Shown piece after piece: positions 17,591 through 26,335 of a stretch of 64,000 nt of DNA; within the stretch, counting starts at the first letter, position 1, and each line of letters opens with the position of its first letter. The translations under genes were made by a program, and so were the position numbers. The notes under the pieces were generated by a model. It was not told the DNA's origin, made no database searches, and saw only the letters and a list, made by a program, of their open reading frames with translations. This DNA comes from Gracilimonas sp965227785 (GTDB taxonomy: Bacteria; Bacteroidota; Rhodothermia; Balneolales; Balneolaceae). Location of the stretch: contig NZ_OZ245785.1 of NCBI RefSeq assembly GCF_965227785.1, positions 1,674,001-1,738,000 of the forward strand, written 5' to 3'.

Positions 17591-18681
17591 CTATGAAAAG
17601 ATAAAATACCGGTTGAACCAATTTCAGGATTGTGAGTAAAGCTAACTTCTGCTCCCAACTTTTTAGCCAGACTCTCAATAACCGACTCAGGAGTTTTATT
17701 ACTCTGTCCCCCTTTTGAAGAAACATCTGAATTACGCCCGTTGTCCGTTACAATGACAACAATTTTATCTTTACTGGTTTGCTTAAGGCTTACGACCACT
17801 TCACCTATCTCTTTACTGGTAGATGCGTTTTTGTAGGCCATATTCAAAAGCTCATTAAGGATTAAGCCACAAAACATACTTTTGTTGGCATCCAGTTGTA
17901 CTTCTTCAAATCGAAGACTCAGCCTTATGTCATCTTCGGTGTTCTCATATAACTTCTCAACCTGAGTAGTTACAAGTGCCAAATACTGTGATAAGTTAAT
18001 CATAGCTGAATCAGTCTCTTCAGATAAAAGAGAATGAGCGTTCATCATGGATTTGATTCGGCTATGAGTAGCATACAAAACTTTTCGGGAGTTAAAGTCT
18101 ATGATTTCTTCCAGATCAAATTCGAGTAATTCAGAGATTGCAGACAGGCTATCATTTAGCTGGCGGTGAATACCAAGTATTTGTTCATCCCGCTCTGCCA
18201 GTTTTCTCTCCACCTCATCAAACTTTTTGGAACGCTCGATAGCGGAAGCCACATGAAGGGCCAATGATTCAAATACAGGCACATCTTCATTCACAAACAT
18301 CTGCCCGTCCTTTTTATTGATAGCCTGAAGAACCCCGAATGCCTGTCCTTCATTATCCTGCAAAGGCACACAAATGATATTGCGCGTCGTGAAACCTGTG
18401 GAAAGATCTTTCCAGAAAATATCACTTTCAACTACATCATTAGAGATAAAGGGCTGGTTATAGGAAATGACCCACCCACCAATACCTTTACTTTTCGGAA
18501 CGGCCATCCCCATAATCTCATCCTTTACGGGACCTGTTGGAATGCTGACATTCAAATCCCCTGTGAGTTCATCCAGGAGCATAAGCGAACTCGCTTCTGA
18601 GTTCATCACAACCTTAGCAGCTTCCATACACTTTCGAAGTACTTCCTTTAATTGCAGGGTTCGGTTTATACCATCTACCAC
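17587..18681 (-). CDS. GAF-domain sensor with histidine-kinase-like ATPase domain
   Basis: The first ~160 residues are a GAF domain (ASSLMLLDELTGDL, GIGGWVISYNQP, VPLQDNEGQAFGVLQAINKK). They are followed by a coiled linker with a divergent H-box (GIHRQLNDSLSAISELL) and an HATPase fold (LILNELLNMAYKNA, VTDNGRN). The last 30 residues run to GSTGILSFHS. The frame stays open upstream to about 18768 with no ATG: GTG at 18681 is the first standard start, yet in-frame residues before it (GHEALLLHV) look coding, so the true start is unsettled. The gene is convergent with, and overlaps by four bases, the flavin monooxygenase. Confidence 0.75.
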   Translation of the reverse strand: MVDGINRTLQLKEVLRKCMEAAKVVMNSEASSLMLLDELTGDLNVSIPTGPVKDEIMGMAVPKSKGIGGWVISYNQPFISNDVVESDIFWKDLSTGFTTRNIICVPLQDNEGQAFGVLQAINKKDGQMFVNEDVPVFESLALHVASAIERSKKFDEVERKLAERDEQILGIHRQLNDSLSAISELLEFDLEEIIDFNSRKVLYATHSRIKSMMNAHSLLSEETDSAMINLSQYLALVTTQVEKLYENTEDDIRLSLRFEEVQLDANKSMFCGLILNELLNMAYKNASTSKEIGEVVVSLKQTSKDKIVVIVTDNGRNSDVSSKGGQSNKTPESVIESLAKKLGAEVSFTHNPEIGSTGILSFHS

Positions 18682-18844
18682 ATGCAGTAAAAGTGCTTCA
18701 TGTCCTGAAGTCTGAGGTCCTTCCCTGACTATATTTTTGTCCTGATTTTTAATAGCGATACCCGAAAATTATACTTACCAGAAGCCGAGAAAAGATCATA
18801 TTCGGCTCTGTATGTCTGCTCTAATAATAAACATTATCGAAAAT

Positions 18845-18876
18845 AAAAAAAGCACAGAATAGAATTCTGTGCTTTT
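18845..18876 (-). terminator. Intrinsic terminator after aconitase (usable in both directions)
   Basis: AGCACAGAAT (18851-18860) pairs perfectly with ATTCTGTGCT (18864-18873) around a three-base loop. On the minus strand the hairpin is followed by a run of T (complement of the A-run at 18845-18850), giving a canonical rho-independent terminator for acnA. On the plus strand it is followed by TTTT, so it could also stop transcription the other way. Confidence 0.88.
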
Positions 18877-18897
18877 AGAATGATTAAATCGGCTGAA

Positions 18898-21609
18898 TTA
18901 GCTCTCTGCTTTACTTTTCTTGAGGTAATCAAGCAATACCGTATGCAGGATTCCACCATTACGATAGTAATCCACCTCTACCGGAGTATCGATTCTGCAA
19001 TCGGTCATAAACTCAACAACTTCACCATTGGTTTTTGTTGCCGTCACTTTTATCTCATCACGGGCTTTCACATTGTCATCCACGTGGATGTCAAATGTTT
19101 CCGAACCATCTAAACCAAGAGTATCAGCACTTTCGCCTTCTTTAAACTGAAGAGGAAGTACACCCATCTGAATCAGGTTTGATCGGTGAATACGCTCATA
19201 GGAAGTCGCAATTACCGTTTTGATTCCAAGCAGCGCGGTTCCTTTGGCAGCCCAGTCGCGGGATGAACCCGTTCCATATTGCTTACCGGCTAAAGCAACC
19301 AGAGGGGTATTGGTTTCTTTGTATTTCAGTGATGCATCATAAATAGTTGTGATTTCATCATTCGGGAAATACTTGGTAAACCCGCCTTCTTTTCCGGGAG
19401 CCAGCTGATTCTTAAATCGAACGTTGGCGAATGTACCTCGTGTCATAACGCGGTCGTTACCTCGTCGGGAACCGTAAGAATTGAAGTCTTTCTTCTCTAC
19501 CCCATGCTCTTTCAGGTAAATACCCGCCGGAGCGTCTTCTTTAATATTACCGGCCGGAGAAATATGGTCGGTGGTGATAGAATCACCAACTTTCACCAGA
19601 GCTCTTGCTCCTGTAATAGGCTTGATGGGCTCCGGTTCTTCATTCATGTCCATAAAGAATGGAGGTTCCTGAATGTAAGTTGATTCCTCACTCCAGTTAA
19701 ACAAGTCGCCACCGGATACCGGGATCTCTTCCCAGGTTGGGGATTCAAAGATATCGCCATACATCTTCTCAAAGAGCTCTGGGCGAATAGCTGCATCCAG
19801 GTGTTCGGCAATCTCTGCCGTTGTAGGCCAGATGTCTTTCAGATACACATCGTTGCCGTCTTTGTCTTTGCCCAAAGGCTCGGTTGCAAGATCAATATCC
19901 ACACTTCCGGCCAGTGCGTAAGCTACTACCAATGGAGGTGAAGCCAGGTAGTTTGCTTTCACCCACGGGTGAATTCGGCCTTCAAAGTTACGGTTTCCGG
20001 AAAGTACACCGGCCGCAATCAGGTCACCTTCTTTAATGGCTTTCTCAACCGGCTCGGGCAGCGGACCTGAGTTACCGATACAAGTAGTACATCCGTACCC
20101 TACCAGGTTAAAGCCAAGCTTATCCATGTACTCGGTCAAACCGGCTTCTTTCAGGTACTCAGTTACCACACGGGAACCCGGAGCAAGTGATGTTTTCACA
20201 TAAGCCGGAACTTCCAGTCCTTTTTCATAGGCTTTCTTCGCTACAATTCCGGCGCCCAGCATTACACTTGGGTTGGAGGTGTTGGTACAAGATGTAATAG
20301 CGGCAATAACTACATCACCGTGCTTCATCTCAATTTCCTGCCCGTTCTTATACAGGCCTTTGTTGGCCAGCTTCTCCTGAGCAAGGTTGAAACCCATTGT
20401 TGGGTTGTCGCTGGTCAATGAGCTTTCGAACGCCTTCTTCATATTGCCGAGGGTAATTCGGTCGTGCGGAAGTTTTGGACCGGCAAGTGAAGTCTCAACG
20501 GTACTCAAATCAAGTTCGAGAGTTGAAGAGAATTCCGGATCAGGAGTGTCGTCCGTTCTGAATAAGCCCTGAGCTTTGGTGTAATTTTCGACCAGCTGTA
20601 CCAGTTCTTCGGAACGTCCGGTTCTTCTCATGTATCGCAGTGCCTCGTCATCAATCGGGAAGAAACCCATTGTTGCGCCGTATTCAGGAGCCATATTGGC
20701 GATAGTAGCACGGTCGGGCAGACTCATATTGCTGAGGCCGTCACCGTAAAATTCAACAAACTTACCTACTACACCATGCTCACGAAGCATTTGTGTAACC
20801 GTCAGCGTTAAGTCAGTCGCCGTTACTCCTTCACGAAGCTTTCCGGTCAGTTTCATTCCGGTTACTTCAGGTACCAGCATGGAAATGGGCTGACCAAGCA
20901 TAGCAGCTTCCGCTTCAATTCCGCCAACACCCCAGCCGAGAATACCGAGTCCGTTAATCATAGTCGTGTGGGAATCGGTTCCTACCAATGTATCCGGGTA
21001 AGCCGTTGTGGTTCCGTCTTCTTCTTTACGGGTGAAAACACCACGGCCCAAATACTCAAGGTTTACCTGGTGTACAATTCCTCGTCCCGGAGGTACTACA
21101 CGGAAGTTATCAAAGGCTTCTTTACCCCACTTCAGGAACTCGTAACGCTCGTTATTACGCTCCATCTCTTTTTCCACGTTGAACATCAATGCGGCGTCTT
21201 TCCCGAACATGTCAACCTGTACGGAGTGGTCAATCACCAAGTCTACAGGAACCTGTGGGTTGATGTCGGTGGCTTTACCGCCCATGCGCTTCATAGCAGA
21301 TCGAAGGGCTGCCAGGTCAACTACAGCCGGAACACCGGTAAAATCCTGCAATACTACACGTGATGGTTTAAAAGGAATTTCACCCTGAGGGTCTTTGGCA
21401 TTATAGTTAGCCAGTGCTTCAATGTCTTTTTCAGTAACAGCGTATCCGTCAAATTCGCGGAGTACGGCTTCCAACAATATTTTTACAGAGAAGGGAAGTT
21501 TGTCAATACTCTTATAACCCAGTTCTTTCAGCTTTGGAAGGCTGTGCAGATAGGCCTTGCCTGAACCGGTTTCAAATTCAACTCTGGTTTGCTTCAGTTT
21601 GTCGCTCAT
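18898..21609 (-). CDS. acnA: Aconitate hydratase (AcnA/IRP type)
   Basis: This 903-residue enzyme isomerises citrate to isocitrate in the TCA cycle. It carries the 4Fe-4S cysteines in AAITSCTNTSNPSVMLGAG and GYGCTTCIGNSGPL. Other conserved blocks are DFTGVPAVVDLAALR, TLVGTDSHTTMINGLG, and in the swivel domain DSITTDHISPAG, GSRRGND and GKQYGTGSSRDWAAKG. Length is normal for AcnA. It is a single-gene unit with its own terminator; a TACCTTTG element (21646-21653 complement) upstream could be its -7 promoter box. It starts at ATG 21609. Confidence 0.98.
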   Translation of the reverse strand: MSDKLKQTRVEFETGSGKAYLHSLPKLKELGYKSIDKLPFSVKILLEAVLREFDGYAVTEKDIEALANYNAKDPQGEIPFKPSRVVLQDFTGVPAVVDLAALRSAMKRMGGKATDINPQVPVDLVIDHSVQVDMFGKDAALMFNVEKEMERNNERYEFLKWGKEAFDNFRVVPPGRGIVHQVNLEYLGRGVFTRKEEDGTTTAYPDTLVGTDSHTTMINGLGILGWGVGGIEAEAAMLGQPISMLVPEVTGMKLTGKLREGVTATDLTLTVTQMLREHGVVGKFVEFYGDGLSNMSLPDRATIANMAPEYGATMGFFPIDDEALRYMRRTGRSEELVQLVENYTKAQGLFRTDDTPDPEFSSTLELDLSTVETSLAGPKLPHDRITLGNMKKAFESSLTSDNPTMGFNLAQEKLANKGLYKNGQEIEMKHGDVVIAAITSCTNTSNPSVMLGAGIVAKKAYEKGLEVPAYVKTSLAPGSRVVTEYLKEAGLTEYMDKLGFNLVGYGCTTCIGNSGPLPEPVEKAIKEGDLIAAGVLSGNRNFEGRIHPWVKANYLASPPLVVAYALAGSVDIDLATEPLGKDKDGNDVYLKDIWPTTAEIAEHLDAAIRPELFEKMYGDIFESPTWEEIPVSGGDLFNWSEESTYIQEPPFFMDMNEEPEPIKPITGARALVKVGDSITTDHISPAGNIKEDAPAGIYLKEHGVEKKDFNSYGSRRGNDRVMTRGTFANVRFKNQLAPGKEGGFTKYFPNDEITTIYDASLKYKETNTPLVALAGKQYGTGSSRDWAAKGTALLGIKTVIATSYERIHRSNLIQMGVLPLQFKEGESADTLGLDGSETFDIHVDDNVKARDEIKVTATKTNGEVVEFMTDCRIDTPVEVDYYRNGGILHTVLLDYLKKSKAES

Positions 21610-21939
21610 TTTTTACTCGATTTAGATTTTCTTTCTCCTAATGCCCAAAGGTACAAATCTTTTTGGGCTTTGTCTTTATCAAGTATCTATGATATTTATT
21701 GAATCCGGTGATGTTTACAAGAAATAATATGGAAGAAACCATTTCTCCCAAAAATTGAGCCAACTATATCTTTCACTGGATCCACCGCTCTGCTGCGGAA
21801 CCTCGTTCTGAGGCTCTGCCTTAAGTTAGTTAACAGTGGAAATTGTATAATGAGATGAATGCAGTATTTGAGGCAGGGCCTCGGGTGGGCATTGCGGAGC
21901 AGAGCGCCGCAACGAAACAAACTTGCTAAGAGATAAGAT
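21610..21939. other. 330-base intergenic gap with an imperfect inverted repeat
   Basis: No convincing gene is visible here. The acnA-proximal part holds a possible promoter element (TACCTTTG on the minus strand). The remainder holds a pair of inverted 36-base arms described separately. No U-tract follows the repeat on either strand. Confidence 0.6.
21786..21906. repeat. Imperfect inverted repeat, 36-base arms
   Basis: The left arm at 21786-21821 (begins CGCTCTGCTGCGGAACCTCG) and the right arm at 21871-21906 read in reverse complement agree at 26 of 36 positions, with the outer CGCTCTGCT and inner GAGGC-CTGCCT blocks best conserved. The spacer is 49 bases. This could be a decayed palindromic intergenic element; no coding potential of a transposase is seen nearby. 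Confidence 0.6.
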
Positions 21940-24192
21940 CTATTTCGACTCCACTTTCAAAGCCACATACGGCACAATAGGCAACTGATTAATCCCTCTC
22001 TGAGAGAATACATCATAATAGAACAGATTCCGTTGGTCATACATGTTAATGGCTCCAACCTGAACATTCAGGTTGGCTGAGGGTAACTGAAATTTTCGTT
22101 GAAGTGAGATATCAAACCGGTGAAAATCAGGCATATTTCCCTGAAAAGGTTTATCAAGCAGTACCCTGGGCGTTCCGTACTCTTCTTTCACCTCAGGGAC
22201 CCCTTCATCAAAATTAAAAAAGCTGTCGAATCCTTTAGGCTGAGTGTAGGGTAATCCCGAGCCATAAATCCAGTTCAGGTTGGCTGAAAAATTACCTATA
22301 TCGAATCCAAGTTGTGCATTTAGCTGATGACGGCGGTCATGAGGAGGATTATATCGCTGCGTCCCTTTACCAAACCACATCATGAAGTGATCCTGCGAAG
22401 TCTCATACTGCGTGATTGAATAGCCATAACCAAGGGCCGCATATAAAGTTTTATGACTGAAATTCAGCCGGGCATCAATTCCGCGAACGATTCCATCCGC
22501 ATAGGCCAACTCCGTTGTAAATTGCGCCACAGGATTCCACACCGATATTGGGGTATCCTCAATGGTTTTGTAGTACCCTTCAACAGTAAAGTCAAAACCG
22601 GTAGTAACGGTTTGATTCCAACCGAGCAGATAATGAGTAGTACGAAGGGTTGTTTTGTAATTTGGAGGTAACATCCAGGCTGTAAAAGCTGTGCCGGCAT
22701 CCCTTAAGTCAGCCAGGCCAATCATGGGTTGAATATAGATTCCTGCTGCTCCGTGAAATTTCACATTAAACACATCCGTATAGTCTAAAGTGAATCTGAA
22801 CCGTGGTTCCAGGGTTCCTTTAAGCCTGATCATATAGGAGTTGGCAGCCAATCCGGGTTTGAGGGATAAATATTTACCAACCGGAACTTCACTTTCAATA
22901 AACAAACCGGTGGTTAAGAAAGATTCTTCGTTGGCATCTAAGGATGCGAACCGGTTCAAAATATCAAAATTCACTGTTCGGTAGTTGGCAAAGAACCCGT
23001 ACTCGATTTTAATATCACTCAGATAGTTAACAAAACTGAGATCCAGGTTCGACTTAAAGACATTGGAGGTTCGGCGCCCGCCCCCTCCACCGCCGGCTTC
23101 GTTATTGAAATTGGAAATCCCAAAGTTAAGCTCCATAAATGAAAGGGAGGATTCCTGAGCCGTTCCAAAGCATCGGGTACCGGCAACCACATTACTCCAT
23201 TTAAAATACTGATCCGAATCAAAATTAAGCTTACCGCGGTCGTAGGTTCTCATTAAAAGAGCTGAGCAGCCCAGCCCCTCGTTATTGGTGCTGTTAAATT
23301 TCATCAGCTGGCTGTTAAACTTTAACGGTTGCTGCTCCTGTAAATACACATCGCTTGTCTCCTCAATTAAAGACCCACGCATGGAAAAAAGAAGGGAGCT
23401 CTTGCCCTGTTTAACCGGTGTTTCCACAAATAGATCAGAAATAAAGGGACTCACTGAAGCCGACCATCCCGGTTCGTACAAGTTCCCATTTTTCAGCCTC
23501 ACATCCATCACCGATGAAGACCGGCCGCTGTATTTGGGGCCAAATCCACCCGCATAGAAATCAGCTGATGACACTATATCTTCCGGAAAAACCGAGAAAA
23601 ACCCGACAATATGAAAGGGTTGGTAAATCAGGGTCCCGTCCATTAACACCATGTTTTCTGCGGGTGTGCCTCCCCTTACAAAAAGCTGTCCACCCCGGTC
23701 GCCGGTAGCCAAAACACCGGGTTGGCTTTGAATATAGCTTACCAAATCGGCACTGCCCGCCGGAGTAGGTGCCCGGCCAATGGTTTCAGGCTGAATACGG
23801 GTTTGACCAGCATTTTCAGCCCGGGTTCGGTCAGAGACGGTAACTTCGCCAAGCTCTTCACTTGAAGGATTCATCTTTACATTTTTAAGAATGGCCCCTC
23901 CGTAATTGATTACCCGTATGGTATCGGTATAAGTTTGGTATCCCACATAACTTGCCTTAAAAATATAGTCTCCCCGATCAATATTATTAATCTGATAATG
24001 CCCGTTGTTATCCGTTACCGTACCCTTAATAATTTCTCCGGACAGCGTTTGAATTGAAACCGTGGCGCTAACCAATGCCTCTCCGGTTTCCCGATCGGAA
24101 ATAATACCTCTTACTGCATTATTTTGAGCATATACTTCTTTCAGGGGAAGCAGGATCAACAATAATAAAATACCTTTTTTCAACTCTGACAT
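21940..24192 (-). CDS. TonB-dependent outer-membrane receptor with carboxypeptidase-regulatory domain
   Basis: The 750-residue protein has a signal peptide (ILLLLILLPLKEVYAQ). A CarboxypepD_reg/CNA-B-like domain follows (AVRGIISDRETGEALVSATV to SYVGYQTYTDTI, about 25-95). The plug domain contains DLVSYIQSQPGVLATGDRGG and LFVRGGTPAENMVLMDGTL, and the rest is a long beta-barrel ending VPYVALKVESK. These receptors import bulky ligands using the TonB-ExbBD energy system. There is no SusD partner; instead a lipoprotein gene lies just upstream in the same direction. Ligand is unknown. Confidence 0.92.
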   Translation of the reverse strand: MSELKKGILLLLILLPLKEVYAQNNAVRGIISDRETGEALVSATVSIQTLSGEIIKGTVTDNNGHYQINNIDRGDYIFKASYVGYQTYTDTIRVINYGGAILKNVKMNPSSEELGEVTVSDRTRAENAGQTRIQPETIGRAPTPAGSADLVSYIQSQPGVLATGDRGGQLFVRGGTPAENMVLMDGTLIYQPFHIVGFFSVFPEDIVSSADFYAGGFGPKYSGRSSSVMDVRLKNGNLYEPGWSASVSPFISDLFVETPVKQGKSSLLFSMRGSLIEETSDVYLQEQQPLKFNSQLMKFNSTNNEGLGCSALLMRTYDRGKLNFDSDQYFKWSNVVAGTRCFGTAQESSLSFMELNFGISNFNNEAGGGGGGRRTSNVFKSNLDLSFVNYLSDIKIEYGFFANYRTVNFDILNRFASLDANEESFLTTGLFIESEVPVGKYLSLKPGLAANSYMIRLKGTLEPRFRFTLDYTDVFNVKFHGAAGIYIQPMIGLADLRDAGTAFTAWMLPPNYKTTLRTTHYLLGWNQTVTTGFDFTVEGYYKTIEDTPISVWNPVAQFTTELAYADGIVRGIDARLNFSHKTLYAALGYGYSITQYETSQDHFMMWFGKGTQRYNPPHDRRHQLNAQLGFDIGNFSANLNWIYGSGLPYTQPKGFDSFFNFDEGVPEVKEEYGTPRVLLDKPFQGNMPDFHRFDISLQRKFQLPSANLNVQVGAINMYDQRNLFYYDVFSQRGINQLPIVPYVALKVESK

Positions 24193-24232
24193 TGGGTGTT
24201 TAACTGGATTTATTAATCATTTGCTTCACTCT

Positions 24233-25057
24233 TTAACAAGGTGGTTGTCTTGGGGTTAGTATAACTTCACGACGAGCTACGCCGGCCAGTACCCCCGTTC
24301 CGTTTTCAATATTAGAGATGACCTCCGGCAAAGCCACTTCAATCTCCTCCAGGCTTGTTGCATCAGGCCAACTGCCGGTAGCCGTCACAACTTCTACCGA
24401 TGATCTGTTTACGACATAGTTATTTGTTCCCAGCTCATCCCTGATAGCACTACTGCCACGAACAATGAAAAAATATCCACCGTCTGATGTTAGCAGGGTG
24501 TGATCCATCTGTGATACTGAAATTTTAACCTCCTGACTACACCCCATATCTGTTATCGGCTGTACCAGGTAGTTTACAGCAGTTACCACCAGAGAATCCT
24601 GAAACGGTCCTGAAACCCGGGTTTGTCCGGCCCGTACTTCAACTTCCGGTATTTCTAACCGAGATGGAGTTTCAAGCGTAACACGGCTTTGCTCACCCTC
24701 CTCATTTTCAGCAATCAAGGTGTATAGTTCATTTTTTTGGACGGAATCGGGCAACCAGTAATTCCACACATAGGTATCTCCGCTGAACTTAAAGAGTGAA
24801 TCGTTCAGGATTGTAGTCTCTCCGGTCGCTTCACGGATAAGGCGTACTTCACTTGGCGGGAGCGAAGCATCCTGCGGAAGGTAGGTTTCGCCAACAGGCA
24901 TTACCCGCACCCATTGGGTGTCGCTGTGCACATCAAGTACCCCATATATGCTAAAAACATCATCTGTCTTGTCAAGTGGCTGGAAGGTTTGCTCGCAGCT
25001 TACGCTTACCAGAAAGAGACAAGCCCAGACAAAAAGAACCGATGAAGCTTTATTCAT
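24233..25057 (-). CDS. DUF4249-like lipoprotein, partner of the TonB receptor
   Basis: This 274-residue lipoprotein has a hydrophobic signal (VLFVWACLFLVSVSC, lipobox ending in Cys21). The mature part opens with FQPLDKTDDVFSIYGVLD and has the layout seen in DUF4249 proteins: a beta-rich domain with SEVRLIRE-type strands, then YTLIAENEEGEQ. DUF4249 lipoproteins are regularly encoded next to TonB-dependent receptors in Bacteroidota and may assist ligand capture. It is 40 bases upstream of the receptor, so the two form an operon. The DUF assignment is from layout and should be treated as probable. Confidence 0.75.
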   Translation of the reverse strand: MNKASSVLFVWACLFLVSVSCEQTFQPLDKTDDVFSIYGVLDVHSDTQWVRVMPVGETYLPQDASLPPSEVRLIREATGETTILNDSLFKFSGDTYVWNYWLPDSVQKNELYTLIAENEEGEQSRVTLETPSRLEIPEVEVRAGQTRVSGPFQDSLVVTAVNYLVQPITDMGCSQEVKISVSQMDHTLLTSDGGYFFIVRGSSAIRDELGTNNYVVNRSSVEVVTATGSWPDATSLEEIEVALPEVISNIENGTGVLAGVARREVILTPRQPPC

Positions 25058-25315
25058 ATGTATATTTTTTGGACTCTTAAACTTAACAATTCAGATGTAC
25101 TGCCGTGATAGTATTTAATTGTGATCAGAGATACAATAAATTCACATGAATATGCAGGTAAGCCCGCTATTCATTTTGATGTGCTGCCGGGAAATTGGTT
25201 ATTTTTACTTCACTGCCAAAGAAGTGAACATTTATGCTTTTTTGATATTGATATCTACAAGAATTACTTCTATCTTATTCGACTTTCCAATTTTACGAAA
25301 TAAAAGAGTTTAATC

Positions 25316-25759
25316 GTGGACACATTAAGTTTTAAAACATACTCGGCCAAACCCAGCGATATTGAGAAGAACTGGGTACTCATTGATGCTGAAGATCAGC
25401 CATTGGGTCGCCTGAGTAGCGAAGTAGCAAAAATTTTGAGAGGTAAAACCAAGCCTACCTTCACCCCGCATATGGATACAGGTGATAACGTAATCGTTAT
25501 CAATGCTGAAAAGGTGAAGCTGACTGGTAAGAAAATGACGGATAAAACTTACTTCCGTCACACATTTTACCCGGGCGGAGAGCGATTTGAAACAGCAGCT
25601 GAAATGTTGGAGAAAGACCCAACTTCTTTGGTAACTACTGCTGTGAGAGGCATGCTTCCTAAAACCAAGTTGGGCAACAAGATTGCCAAGAACTTGAGAG
25701 TTTATGCAGGCCCCGTACATCCGCATACTGCACAAGAACCAGAAATCATTGAGCTTTAA
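25316..25759 (+). CDS. rplM: 50S ribosomal protein L13
   Basis: The 147-residue protein has the L13 landmarks WVLIDAEDQPLGRLSSEVAK, LRGKTKPTFTPHMDTGD, NAEKVKLTGKKMTDK and the VRGMLPKTKLG segment. The start is GTG at 25316, giving MDTLSFKTYSAKPSDIEKNW, a common N-terminus in Bacteroidota. It is followed by rpsI after six bases, the universal L13-S9 pair. The preceding 258 bases after the divergent lipoprotein gene contain no other recognisable element. Confidence 0.98.
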   Translation: MDTLSFKTYSAKPSDIEKNWVLIDAEDQPLGRLSSEVAKILRGKTKPTFTPHMDTGDNVIVINAEKVKLTGKKMTDKTYFRHTFYPGGERFETAAEMLEKDPTSLVTTAVRGMLPKTKLGNKIAKNLRVYAGPVHPHTAQEPEIIEL

Positions 25760-25765
25760 TCAATA

Positions 25766-26152
25766 ATGGCACAAGCGAATTACATAGGACGACGAAAAAC
25801 TGCAACAGCCCGTTTGTATATCAAGCCGGGTAAAGGCGAAATTCTCGTCAACCACAAACCCATTGAAGAATATTTTCCGGTAAAAGCACGCCGTAACATT
25901 GCGTTATTTCCAATGAGCGTTTCGGAAACAGAAGGCAAGTATGACATTAAAATCACCGTTCGCGGTGGTGGAAGTACCGGACAAGCCGGCGCTATTTCTC
26001 ATGCTCTTGCCCGTGCTTTGGATGGAGAGAATGAAGATCTTCACGATGTTCTTAAAGGACACGGACTTCTTACCCGAGACGACAGAATGGTAGAACGTAA
26101 GAAATACGGTCAGCCTAAAGCTCGTAAGAAATTCCAGTTCTCTAAACGATAA
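25766..26152 (+). CDS. rpsI: 30S ribosomal protein S9
   Basis: This 128-residue protein shows YIGRRKTATARLYIKPGKG at the start, the GQAGAISHALARAL motif and the basic tail ending KKFQFSKR, which reaches the ribosomal P site. It is in the usual rplM-rpsI operon. Confidence 0.98.
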   Translation: MAQANYIGRRKTATARLYIKPGKGEILVNHKPIEEYFPVKARRNIALFPMSVSETEGKYDIKITVRGGGSTGQAGAISHALARALDGENEDLHDVLKGHGLLTRDDRMVERKKYGQPKARKKFQFSKR

Positions 26153-26164
26153 TTTCGTTATTCG

Positions 26165-26197
26165 TGAATGGTTACTCGGGAAACGATTAACCATTCA
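26165..26197 (+). other. Hairpin after rpsI
   Basis: TGAATGGTTA (26165-26174) pairs perfectly with TAACCATTCA (26188-26197) around a 13-base loop. No T-run follows, so it is not a canonical terminator. It may stabilise the rplM-rpsI message end or belong to the regulatory region of rpsB that begins about 35 bases later. Confidence 0.5.
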
Positions 26198-26231
26198 ATC
26201 AATAACAAATTCAACGAAACACAATCACACA

Positions 26232-26303
26232 TGTGTGGCGACCCTGCGTTTGGTGTCCTGAGCTTAATTGACTCAGGATTAACGTTCGGGAATGACCCGC
26301 ACA
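26232..26303 (+). ncRNA. Candidate rpsB leader RNA (S2 autoregulatory structure)
   Basis: Nested pairings can be drawn in one RNA. P1 is TGTGTGG (26232-26238) with CCGCACA (26297-26303). P2 is CCC (26242-26244) with GGG (26288-26290). P3 is CGTT (26247-26250) with AACG (26281-26284). P4 is TCCTGAG (26256-26262) with CTCAGGA (26272-26278), capped by a nine-base loop. It ends 32 bases before the rpsB ATG. Autoregulatory rpsB leaders are known in other bacteria. This assignment is by position and structure only. Confidence 0.6.
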
Positions 26304-26335
26304 GAGGATTAACCTAAACTTACATACTTATTACA

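Noticed and set aside
21696..21920. Minus-strand 74-codon frame between aconitase and TonB receptor
   Set aside because: It runs through the inverted-repeat arms and shows no coherent protein features.
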